From Cinclus cinclus (taxonomy: Eukaryota > Chordata > Aves > Passeriformes > Cinclidae), in contig NW_026912176.1 of assembly GCF_963662255.1 (NCBI RefSeq), forward strand, positions 285,001 through 349,000: DNA of 64,000 nt, given 5' to 3'. Within the stretch, counting starts at the first letter, position 1, and each line of letters opens with the position of its first letter. This document shows, one piece after another, positions 11,118 through 22,594 of this stretch. Made by a program: the position numbers and the translations under genes. A model generated the notes under the pieces. It had not been told where the DNA came from. It searched no databases and saw only the letters and a list, made by a program, of their open reading frames with translations.

Positions 11118-13256
11118 TTGGCTTTGAAACGAGGCACTTTTCCGCAAGGAGCCAAACTCAAGAGCCCACTTGGCAGATGTCATTTTGTAGGGCGCGTTTG
11201 GGCCTCCGATGGCAGCCAGGTTTGGAGGAGGGGGCAGCTTTGGTCTGGGAGAAATCCTCGTCCTTATGGAATTTTTGTAGGCAAAAGCCCAGGACGGGCC
11301 GCAGGCAAGTTGGCATTGAAAGGAGGCACTTCCACCCAAGAAGCCAAACTCAAGAGCCCACTTGGCAGGTGTCATTTTGTAGGGCACGTTTGGGCCTCCG
11401 ATGGCAGCCAGGTTTGGAGGAGGGGGCAGCTTTGGTCTGGGAGGAATCCTCGTCCTTATGGAATTTTTGGAGGCAAAAGCCCGGGACGGGACACAGGCAA
11501 GTTGGTTTTGAAAGGAGTCACTTTTCCCCAAGAAGCCAAACTCAAGAGCCCACTTGGCAGGTGTCATTTTTTTAGGGCACGTTTGGGCCTCCGATGGCAG
11601 CCAGGTTTGGAGGAGGGGGCAGCTTTGGCCTGGGAGAAATCCTCGTCCTTATGGAATTTTTGTAGTCTAAAGCCCAGCACGGGCCGCAGGCAAGTTAGGC
11701 AAGTTGGCTCCGAAAGGAGGCACTTTTCCCCAAGAAGCCAAACTCAAGAACCCTCAATGCAGATGTCATTTTGTGGGGCGCGTTTGGGCCTCCGATGGCA
11801 GCCAGGTTTGGAGGAGGGGGCAGCTTTGGTCTGGGAGAAATCCTCGTCCTTATGGAATTTTTGTAGGCAAAAGCCCAGGACGGGCCGCAGGCAAGTTGGC
11901 TTTGAAAGGAGGCACTTCCACCCAAGAAGCCAAACTCAAGAGCCCACTTGGCAGGTGTCATTTTGTAGGGCACGTTTGGGCCTCCGATGGCAGCCAGGTT
12001 TGGAGGAGGGGGCAGCTTTGGTCTGGGAGAAATCCTCGTCCTTCTGGAATTTTTGGAGGCAAAAGCCCTGCATGGGCCGCAGGCAAGTTGACTCCGAAAG
12101 GAGGCACTTTTCCCCAAGAAGCCAAACTCAAGAACCCACAATGCAGATGTCATTTTGTAGGGCGCGTTTGGGCCTCCGATGGCAGCCAGGTTTGGAGGAG
12201 GGGGCAGCTTTGGTCTGGGAGAAATCCTCGTCCTTCTGGAATTTTTGTAGGCAAAAGCCCAGGACGGGACGCAGGCAAGTTAGGCAAGTTGACTCCGAAA
12301 GGAGGCACTTTTCCCCAAGAAGCCAAACTCAAGAACCCACAATGCAGATGTCATTTTGTAGGGCGCGTTTGTGCCTCCGATGGCAGCCAGGTTTGGAGGA
12401 GGGGGCAGCTTTGGTCTGGGAGAAATCCTCGTCCTTATGGAATTTTTGTAGGCAAAAGCCCAGGACGGGACGCAGGCAAGTTGGCTTTGAAAGGAGGCAC
12501 TTTCCCCCAAGAAGCCAAACTCAAGAGCCCACTTGGCAGATGTCATTTTGTGGGGCGCGTTTGGGCCTCCGATGGCAGCCAGGTTTGGAGGAGGGGGCAG
12601 CTTTGTTCTGGGAGAAATCCTCGTCCTTATGGAATTTTTGTAGGCAAAAGCCCTGCATGGGCCGCCGGCAAGTTGACTCCGAAAGGAGGCACTTTTCCCC
12701 AAGAAGCCAAACTCAAGAGCCCACTTGGCAGGTGTCATTTTGTAGGGAGCATTTGGACCTCCGATGGCAGCCAGGTTTGGAGGAGGGGGCAGCTTTGGTC
12801 TGGGAGGAATCCTCGTCCTTATGGAATTTTTGTAGCAAAAGCCCGGGACGGGACGCAGGCAAGTTGGTTTTGAAAGGAGGCACTTTTCCCCAAGAAGCCA
12901 AACTCAAGAACCCTCAATGCAGATGTCATTTTGTAGGGCGCGTTTGGGCCTCCGATGGCAGCCAGGTTTGGAGGAGGGGGCAGCTTTGGTCTGGGAGAAA
13001 TCCTCGTCCTTATGGAATTTTTGTAGTCTAAAGCCCAGCACGGGCTGCAGGGAAGTTGGCTTTGAAAGGAGGCCCTTTCCCCCAAGAAGCCAAACTCAGG
13101 AGCCCACTTGGCAGGTGTCATTTTGTAGGGCGCGTTTGGGCCACCGATGGCAGCTAGGTTTGGAGGAGGGGGCAGCTTTGGTCTGGGAGAAATCCTCGTC
13201 CTTATGGAATTTTTGTAGGCCAAAGCCCAGAATTGGCTGCAGGCTAGTTAGGCAAG
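11118..13256 (+). repeat. HOR unit, 2,139 bp (about 11 monomers)
   Basis: Starts at the aattggctgcaggctag junction and ends at the next copy of it. It is about one monomer shorter than the unit before it. Local oddities include gaaacgaggcac near 11,125, cattttttt replacing cattttgt near 11,571, and the gtagggagcatttgg variant near 12,745, which recurs near 17,030. Confidence 0.78.
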
Positions 13257-15786
13257 TTGGCTTTGAAAGGAGGCACTTTTCCCCAAGAAGCCAAACTCAA
13301 GAGCCCACTTGGCAGATGTCATTTTGTAGGGCGCGTTTGGGCCTCCGATGGCAGCCAGGTTTGGAGGAGGGGCCAGCTTTGTTCTGGGAGAAATCCTCGT
13401 CCTTATGGAATTTTTGTAGGCAAAAGCCCAGGACGGGCCGCAGGCAAGTTGGCTTTGAAAGGAGGCACTTCCACCCAAGAAGCCAAACTCAAGAGCCCAC
13501 TTGGCAGATGTCATTTTGTAGGGCACGTTTGGGCCTCCGATGGCAGCCAGGTTTGGAGGAGGGGGCAGCTTTGGTCTGGGAGGAATCCTCGTCCTTATGG
13601 AATATTTGTAGCAAAAGCCCGGGACGGGACACAGGCAAGTTGGTTTTGAAAGGAGTCACATTTCCCTAAGAAGCCAAACTCAAGAGCCCACTTGACAGGT
13701 GTCATTTTGTAGGGCACGTTTGGGCCTCCGATGGCAGCCAGGTTTGGAGGAGGGGGCAGCTTTGGCCTGGGAGAAATCCTCGTCCTTCTGGAATTTTTGG
13801 AGGCAAAAACCCAGGACGGGCCGCAGGCAAGTTAGGCAAGTTGGCTCCGAAAGGAGGCACTTTTCCCCAAGAAGCCAAACTCAAGAACCCTCAATGTAGA
13901 TGTCATTTTGTGGGGCGCGTTTGGGCCTCCGATGGCAGCCAGGTTTGGAGGAGGGGGCAGCTTTGGTCTGGGAGAAATCCTCGTCCTTATGGAATTTTTG
14001 TAGTCTAAAGCCCAGCACGGGCCGCAGGCTAGTTAGGCAAGTTGGCTTTGAAAGGAGGCACTTTTCCGCAAGAAGCCAAACTCAAGAGCCCACTTCGCAG
14101 GTGTCATTTTGTAGGGCATGTTTGGGCCTCCGATGGCAGCCAGGTTTGGAGGAGGGGGCAGCTTTGGTCTGGGAGAAATCCTCGTCCTTCTGGAATTTTT
14201 GGAGGCAAAAGCCCTGCATGGGCCGCAGGCAAGTTGACTCCGAAAGGAGGCACTTTTCCCCAGGAAGCCAAACTCAAGAACCCTCAATGCAGGTGTCATT
14301 TTGTGGGGCGCGTTTGGGCCTCCGATGGCAGCCAGGTTTGGAGGAGGGGGCAGCTTTGGTCTGGGAGAAATCCTCGTCCTTCTGGAATTTTTGTAGGCAA
14401 AAGCCCAGGACGGGCCGCAGGCAAGTTAGGCAAGTTGGCTCCGAAAGGAGGCACTTTTCCCCAAGAAGCCAAACTCAAGAACCCACAATGCAGATGTCAT
14501 TTTGTAGGGCGCGTTTGTGCCTCCGATGGCAGCCAGGTTTGGAGGAGGGGGCAGCTTTGTTCTGGGAGAAATCCTCGTCCTTATGGAATTTTTGTAGTCA
14601 AAAGCCCTGCATGGGCCGCCGGCAAGTTGACTCCGAAAGGAGGCACTTTTCCCCAAGAAGCCAAACTCAAGAGCCCACTTGGCAGATGTCATTTTGTAGG
14701 GCGCGTTTGTGCCTCCGATGGCAGCCAGGTTTGGAGGAGGGGGCAGCTTTGGTCTGGGAGAAATCCTCGTCCTTATGGAATTTTTGTAGTCAAAAGCCCT
14801 GCATGGGCCGCCGGCAAGTTGACTCCGAAAGGAGGCACTTTTCCCCAAGAAGCCAAACTCAAGAGCCCACTTGGCAGGTGTCATTTTGTAGGGCGCATTT
14901 GGGCCTCCGATGGCAGCCAGGTTTGGAGGAGGGGGCAGCTTTGGTCTGGGAGAAATCCTCGTCCTTATGGAATTTTTGTAGGCAAAAGCCCAGGACGGGC
15001 CGCAGGCAAGTTGGCTTTGAAAGGAGGCACTTCCACCCAAGAAGCCAAACTCAAGAGCCCACTTGGCAGATGTCATTTTGTAGGGCACGTTTGGGCCTCC
15101 GATGGCAGCTAGGTTTGGAGGAGGGGGCAGCTTTGGTCTGGGAGAAATCCTCGTCCTTATGGAATTTTTGTAGGCAAAAGCCCTGCATGAGCCGCAGGCA
15201 ATTTGACTCCGAAAGGAGGCACTTTTCCCCAGAAAACCAAACTCAAGAGCCCACTTGGCAGATGTCATTTTGTAGGGCGCGTTTGGGCCTCCGATGGCAG
15301 CCAGGTTTGGAGGAGGGGGCAGCTTTGGTCTGGGAGGAATCCTCGTCCTTATGGAATTTTTGTAGCAAAAGCCCGGGACGGGACGCAGGCAAGTTGGTTT
15401 TGAAAGGAGGCACTTTTCCCCAAGAAGCCAAACTCAAGAACCCTCAATGCAGGTGTCATTTTGTGGGGCGCGTTTGGGCCTCCGATGGCAGCCAGGTTTG
15501 GAGGAGGGGGCAGCTTTGGTCTGGGAGAAATCCTCGTCCTTATGGAATTTTTGTAGTCTAAAGCCCAGCACGGGCTGCAGGGAAGTTGGCTTTGAAAGGA
15601 GGCCCTTTCCCCCAAGAAGCCAAACTCAGGAGCCCACTTGGCAGATGTCATTTTGTAGGGCGCGTTTGGGCCTCCGATGGCAGCCAGGTTTGGAGGAGGG
15701 GGCAGCTTTGGTCTGGGAGAAATCCTCGTCCTTATGGAATTTTTGTAGGCCAAAGCCCAGTATTGGCTGCAGGCTAGTTAGGAAAA
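13257..15786 (+). repeat. HOR unit, 2,530 bp, 13 monomers counted
   Basis: I stepped through this unit junction by junction. The monomer lengths are 192, 191, 201, 201, 192, 201, 192, 192, 192, 192, 191, 192 and 201, which sum exactly to 2,530. Much of it recurs at offset 4,477 in the 17,734 unit with scattered substitutions, such as acttcgcagg at 14,093 against acttggcag. The boundary on the right is a variant, ttaggaaaattgg instead of ttaggcaagttgg. Confidence 0.88.
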
Positions 15787-17733
15787 TTGGCTTTGAAAGG
15801 AGGCACTTTTCCGCAAGAAGCCAAACTCAAGAGCCCACTTGGCAGATGTCATTTTGTAGGGCGTGTTTGGGCCTCCGATGGCAGCCAGGTTTGGAGGAGG
15901 GGGCAGCTTTGTTCTGGGAGAAATCCTCGTCCTTATGGAATTTTTGTAGGCAAAAGCCCAGGACGGGACGCAGGCAAGTTGGCTTTGAAAGGAGGCACTT
16001 CCACCCAAGAAGCCAAACTCAAGAGCCCACTTGGCAGATGTCATTTTGTAGGGCACGTTTGGGCCTCCGATGGCAGCCAGGTTTGGAGGAGGGGGCAGCT
16101 TTGGTCTGGGAGGAATCCTCGTCCTTATGGAATTTTTGGAGGCAAAAGCCCGGGACGGGACACAGGCAAGTTGGTTTTGAAAGGAGTCACTTTTCCCCAA
16201 GAAGCCAAACTCAAGAGCCCACTTGGCAGGTGTCATTTTGTAGGGCACGTTTGGGCCTCCGATGGCAGCCAGGTTTGGAGGAGGGGGCAGCTTTGGTCTG
16301 GGAGAAATCCTCATCCTTATGGAATTTTTGTAGGCAAAAGCCCAGCACGGGCCGCAGGCAAGTTAGGCAAGTTGGCTCCGAAAGGAGGCACTTTTCCCCA
16401 AGAAGCCAAACTCAAGAACCCACAATGCAGATGTCATTTTGTAGGGCGCGTTTGGGCCTCCGATGGCAACCAGGTTTGGAGGAGGGGGCAGCTTTGGTCT
16501 GGGAGAAATCCTCGTCCTTATGGAATTTTTGTACTCAAAAGCCCAGGACGGGCCGCATGCAAGTTAGGCAAGTTGGCTCCGAAAGGAGGCACTTTTCCCC
16601 AAGAAGCCAAACTCAAGAACCCACAATGCAGATGTCATTTTGTAGGGCGCGTTTGTGCCTCCGATGGCAGCCAGGTTTGGAGGAGGGGGCAGCTTTGGTC
16701 TGGGAGAAATCCTCGTCCTTATGGAATTTTTGTAGGCAAAAGCCCAGGACGGGACGCAGGCAAGTTGGCTTTGAAAGGAGGCACTTTCCCCCAAGAAGCC
16801 AAACTCAAGAGCCCACTTGGCAGATGTCATTTTGTGGGGCGCGTTTGGGCCTCCGATGGCAGCCAGGTTTGGAGGAGGGGGCAGCTTTGGTCTGGGAGAA
16901 ATCCTCGTCCTTATGGAATTTTTGTAGGCAAAAGCCCTGCATGGGCCGCCGGCAAGTTGACTCCGAAAGGAGGCACTTTTCCCCAAGAAGCCAAACTCAA
17001 GAGCCCACTTGGCAGGTGTCATTTTGTAGGGAGCATTTGGGCCTCTGATGGCAGCCAGGTTTGGAGGAGGGGGCAGCTTTGGTCTGGGAGAAATCCTCGT
17101 CCTTATGGAATTTTTGTAGGCAAAAGCCCAGCACGGGCCGCAGGCAAGTTGGCTTTGAAAGGAGGCACTTCCACCCAAGAAGCCAAACTCAAGAGCCCAC
17201 TTGGCAGATGTCATTTTGTAGGGCACGTTTGGGCCTCCGATGGCAGCCAGGTTTGGAGGAGGGGGCAGCTTTGGTCTGGGAGAAATCCTCGTCCTTATGG
17301 AATTTTTGTAGGCAAAAGCCCTGCATGAGCCGCAGGCAAGTTGACTCCGATAGGAGGCACTTTTCCCCAGAAAACCAAACTCAAGAGCCCACTTGGCAGA
17401 TGTCATTTTGTAGGGCGCGTTTGGGCCTCCGATGGCAGCCAGGTTTGGAGGAGGGGGCAGCTTTGGTCTGGGAGAAATCCTCGTCCTTATGGAATTTTTG
17501 TAGTCTAAAGCCCAGCACGGGCTGCAGGGAAGTTGGCTTTGAAAGGAGGCACTTTCCCCCAAGAAGCCAAACTCAGGAGCCCACTTGGCAGATGTCATTT
17601 TGTAGGGCGCGTTTGGGCCACCGATGGCAGCTAGGTTTGGAGGAGGGGGCAGCTTTGGTCTGGGAGAAATCCTCGTCCTTATGGAATTTTTGTAGGCCAA
17701 AGCCCAGAATTGGCTGCAGGCTAGTTAGGCAAG
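15787..17733 (+). repeat. HOR unit, 1,947 bp (about 10 monomers)
   Basis: The shortest unit in the ladder, about three monomers less than its 13-mer neighbours. Its end carries the complete signature: gggctgcagggaag, ctcaggagccc, gggccaccgatggcagctagg, then aattggctgcaggctag. It alternates with the 2,530-type unit, so together they make a 4,477 bp super-period. Confidence 0.78.
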
Positions 17734-20264
17734 TTGGCTTTGAAAGGAGGCACTTTTCCGCAAGAAGCCAAACTCAAGAGCCCACTTGGCAGATGTCATT
17801 TTGTAGGGCGCGTTTGGGCCTCCGATGGCAGCCAGGTTTGGAGGAGGGGGCAGCTTTGGTCTGGGAGAAATCCTCGTCCTTATGGAATTTTTGTAGGCAA
17901 AAGCCCAGGACGGGCCGCAGGCAAGTTGGCTTTGAAAGGAGGCACTTCCACCCAAGAAGCCAAACTCAAGAGCCCACTTGGCAGATGTCATTTTGTAGGG
18001 CACGTTTGGGCCTCCGATGGCAGCCAGGTTTGGAGGAGGGGGCAGCTTTGGTCTGGGAGGAATCCTCGTCCTTATGGAATATTTGTAGCAAAAGCCCGGG
18101 ACGGGACACAGGCAAGTTGGTTTTGAAAGGAGTCACATTTCCCCAAGAAGCCAAACTCAAGAGCCCACTTGACAGGTGTCATTTTGTAGGGCACGTTTGG
18201 GCCTCCGATGGCAGCCAGGTTTGGAGGAGGGGGCAGCTTTGGCCTGGGAGAAATCCTCGTCCTTCTGGAATTTTTGGAGGCAAAAACCCAGGACGGGCCG
18301 CAGGCAAGTTAGGCAAGTTGGCTCCGAAAGGAGGCACTTTTCCCCAAGAAGCCAAACTCAAGAACCCTCAATGCAGATGTCATTTTGTGGGGCGCGTTTG
18401 GGCCTCCGATGGCAGCCAGGTTTGGAGGAGGGGGCAGCTTTGGTCTGGGAGAAATCCTCGTCCTTATGGAATTTTTGTAGTCTAAAGCCCAGCACGGGCC
18501 GCAGGCTAGTTAGGCAAGTTGGCTTTGAAAGGAGGCACTTTTCCGCAAGAAGCCAAACTCAAGAGCCCACTTGGCAGATGTCATTTTGTAGGGCATGTTT
18601 GGGCCTCCGATGGCAGCCAGGTTTGGAGGAGGGGGCAGCTTTGGTCTGGGAGAAATCCTCGTCCTTCTGGAATATTTGGAGGCAAAAGCCCTGCATGGGC
18701 CGCAGGCAAGTTGACTCCGAAAGGAGGCACTTTTCCCCAGGAAGCCAAACTCAAGAACCCTCAATGCAGGTGTCATTTTGTGGGGCGCGTTTGGGCCTCC
18801 GATGGCAGCCAGGTTTGGAGGAGGGGGCAGCTTTGGTCTGGGAGAAATCCTCGTCCTTCTGGAATTTTTGTAGGCAAAAGCCCAGGACGGGCCGCAGGCA
18901 AGTTAGGCAAGTTGGCTCCGAAAGGAGGCACTTTTCCCCAAGAAGCCAAACTCAAGAACCCACAATGCAGATGTCATTTTGTAGGGCGCGTTTGTGCCTC
19001 CGATGGCAGCCAGGTTTGGAGGAGGGGGCAGCTTTGGTCTGGGAGAAATCCTCGTCCTTATGGAATTTTTGTAGTCAAAAGCCCTGCATGGGCCGCCGGC
19101 AAGTTGACTCCGAAAGGAGGCACTTTTCCCCAAGAAGCCAAACTCAAGAGCCCACTTGGCAGATGTCATTTTGTAGGGCGCGTTTGTGCCTCCGATGGCA
19201 GCCAGGTTTGGAGGAGGGGGCAGCTTTGTTCTGGGAGAAATCCTCGTCCTTATGGAATTTTTGTAGTCAAAAGCCCTGCATGGGCCGCCGGCAAGTTGAC
19301 TCCGAAAGGAGGCACTTTTCCCCAAGAAGCCAAACTCAAGAGCCCACTTGGCAGGTGTCATTTTGTAGGGCGCATTTGGGCCTCCGATGGCAGCCAGGTT
19401 TGGAGGAGGGGGCAGCTTTGGTCTGGGAGAAATCCTCGTCCTTCTGGAATTTTTGTAGGCAAAAGCCCAGGACGGGCCGCAGGCAAGTTGGCTTTGAAAG
19501 GAGGCACTTCCACCCAAGAAGCCAAACTCAAGAGCCCACTTGTCAGATGTCATTTTGTAGGGCACGTTTGGGCCTCCGATGGCAGCCAGGTTTGGAGGAG
19601 GGGGCAGCTTTGGTCTGGGAGAAATCCTCGTCCTTATGGAATTTTTGTAGGCAAAAGCCCTGCATGAGCCGCAGGCAAGTTGACTCCGAAAGGAGGCACT
19701 TTTCCCCAGAAAACCAAACTCAAGAGCCCACTTGGCAGATGTCATTTTGTAGGGCGCGTTTGGGCCTCCGATGGCAGCCAGGTTTGGAGGAGGGGGCAGC
19801 TTTGGTCTGGGAGGAATCCTCGTCCTTATGGAATTTTTGTAGCAAAAGCCCGGGACGGGACGCAGGCAAGTTGGTTTTGAAAGGAGGCACTTTTCCCCAA
19901 GAAGCCAAACTCAAGAACCCTCAATGCAGGTGTCATTTTGTGGGGCGCGTTTGGGCCTCCGATGGCAGCCAGGTTTGGAGGAGGGGGCAGCTTTGGTCTG
20001 GGAGAAATCCTCGTCCTTATGGAATTTTTGTAGTCTAAAGCCCAGCACGGGCTGCAGGGAAGTTGGCTTCGAAAGGAGGCACTTTTCCCCCAAGAAGCCA
20101 AACTCAGGAGCCCACTTGGCAGATGTCATTTTGTAGGGCGCGTTTGGGCCACCGATGGCAGCTAGGTTTGGAGGAGGGGGCAGCTTTGGTCTGGGAGAAA
20201 TCCTCGTCCTTATGGAATTTTTGTAGGCCAAAGCCCAGAATTGGCTGCAGGCTAGTTAGGCAAG
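17734..20264 (+). repeat. HOR unit, 2,531 bp (13-mer plus one inserted base)
   Basis: Same monomer order as 13,257-15,786. The extra base lies in cacttttcccccaag near 20,080, where the other copies have one fewer t or c. The stretch from about 18,392 to 20,230 was copied almost unchanged to about 26,761-28,599 (offset 8,369), making this unit the apparent source or sister of the later block. Confidence 0.85.
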
Positions 20265-22594
20265 TTGGCTTTGAAAGGAGGCACTTTTCCGCAAGAAGCC
20301 AAACTCAAGAGCCCACTTGGCAGATGTCATTTTGTAGGGCGCGTTTGGGCCTCCGATGGCAGCCAGGTTTGGAGGAGGGGGCAGCTTTGTTCTGGGAGAA
20401 ATCCTCGTCCTTATGGAATTTTTGTAGGCCAAAGCCCAGGACGGGCCGCAGGCAAGTTGGCTTTGAAAGGAGGCACTTCCACCCAAGAAGCCAAACTCAA
20501 GAGCCCACTTGGCAGATGTCATTTTGTAGGGCACGTTTGGGCCTCCGATGGCAGCCAGGTTTGGAGGAGGGGGCAGCTTTGGTCTGGGAGGAATCCTCGT
20601 CCTTATGGAATTTTTGTAGGCAAAAGCCCGGGACGGGACACAGGCAAGTTGGTTTTGAAAGGAGTCACTTTTCCCCAAGAAGCCAAACTCAAGAGCCCAC
20701 TTGGCAGGTGTCATTTTGTAGGGCACGTTTGGGCCTCCGATGGCAGCCAGGTTTGGAGGAGGGGGCAGCTTTGGCCTGGGAGAAATCCTCGTCCTTATGG
20801 AATTTTTGTAGTCTAAAGCCCAGCACGGGCCGCAGGCAAGTTAGGCAAGTTGGCTCCGAAAGGAGGCACTTTTCCCCAAGAAGCCAAACTCAAGAACCCT
20901 CAATGCAGATGTCATTTTGTGGGGCGCGTTTGGGCCTCCGATGGCAGCCAGGTTTGGAGGAGGGGGCAGCTTTGGTCTGGGAGAAATCCTCGTCCTTATG
21001 GAATTTTTGTAGGCAAAAGCCCAGGACGGGCCGCAGGCAAGTTGGCTTTGAAAGGAGGCACTTCCACCCAAGAAGCCAAACTCAAGAGCCCACTTGGCAG
21101 GTGTCATTTTGTAGGGCACGTTTGGGCCTCCAATGGCAGCCAGGTTTGGAGGAGGGGGCAGCTTTGGTCTGGGAGAAATCCTCGTCCTTCTGGAATTTTT
21201 GGAGGCAAAAGCCCTGCATGGGCCGCAGGCAAGTTGACTCCGAAAGGAGGCACTTTTCCCCAAGAAGCCAAACTCAAGAACCCACAATGCAGATGTCATT
21301 TTGTAGGGCGCGTTTGGGCCTCCGATGGCAGCCAGGTTTGGAGGAGGGGGCAGCTTTGGTCTGGGAGAAATCCTCGTCCTTCTGGAATTTTTGTACTCAA
21401 TAGCCCAGGACGGGCCGCAGGCAAGTTAGGCAAGTTGGCTCCGAAAGGAGGCACTTTTCCCCAAGAAGCCAAACTCAAGAACCCACAATGCAGATGTCAT
21501 TTTGTAGGGCGCGTTTGTGCCTCCGATGGCAGCCAGGTTTGGAGGAGGGGGCAGCTTTGGTCTGGGAGAAATCCTCGTCCTTATGGAATTTTTGTAGGCA
21601 AAAGCCCAGGACGGGACGCAGGCAAGTTGGCTTTGAAAGGAGGCACTTTACCCCAAGAAGCCAAACTCAAGAGCCCACTTGGCAGATGTCATTTTGTGGG
21701 GCGCGTTTGGGCCTCCGATGGCAGCCAGGTTTGGAGGAGGGGGCAGCTTTGTTCTGGGAGAAATCCTCGTCCTTATGGAATTTTTGTAGGCAAAAGCCCT
21801 GCATGGGCCGCCGGCAAGTTGACTCCGAAAGGAGGCACTTTTCCCCAAGAAGCCAAACTCAAGAGCCCACTTGGCAGGTGTCATTTTGTAGGGCGCATTT
21901 GGGCCTCCGATGGCAGCCAGGTTTGGAGGAGGGGGCAGCTTTGGTCTGGGAGAAATCCTCGTCCTTCTGGAATTTTTGGAGGCAAAAGCCCAGGACGGGC
22001 CGCAGGCAAGTTGGCTTTGAGAGGAGGCACTTCCACCCAAGAAGCCAAACTCAAGAGCCCACTTGGCAGATGTCATTTTGTAGGGCACGTTTGGGCCTCC
22101 GATGGCAGCCAGGTTTGGAGGAGGGGGCAGCTTTGGTCTGGGAGAAATCCTCGTCCTTATGGAATTTTTGTAGGCAAAAGCCCTGCATGAGCCGCAGGCA
22201 AGTTGACTCCGAAAGGAGGCACTTTTCCCCAGAAAACCAAACTCAAGAGCCCACTTGGCAGATGTCATTTTGTAGGGCGCGTTTGGGCCTCTGATGGCAG
22301 CCAGGTTTGGAGGAGGGGGCAGCTTTGGTCTGGGAGGAATCCTCGTCCTTATGGAATTTTTGTAGCAAAAGCCCGGGACGGGACGCAGGCAAGTTGGTTT
22401 TGAAAGGAGGCACTTTTCCCCAAGAAGCCAAACTCAAGAGCCCACTTGGCAGATGTCATTTTGTGGGGCGCGTTTGGGCCTCCGATGGCAGCCAGGTTTG
22501 GAGGAGGGGGCAGCTTTGGTCTGGGAGAAATCCTCGTCCTTATGGAATTTTTGTAGGCCAAAGCCCAGAATTGGCTGCAGGCTAGTTAGGCAAG
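20265..22594 (+). repeat. HOR unit, 2,330 bp (about 12 monomers)
   Basis: Ends with only the second half of the signature: the aattggctgcaggctag junction is present, but the gggctgcaggg and gctaggtttgg monomer that normally precedes it has been lost. This looks like an unequal exchange that removed about one monomer. It contains gtactcaatagcc near 21,395 and a ttgagaggaggc variant near 22,017, which is shared with the copy near 29,985. Confidence 0.78.
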
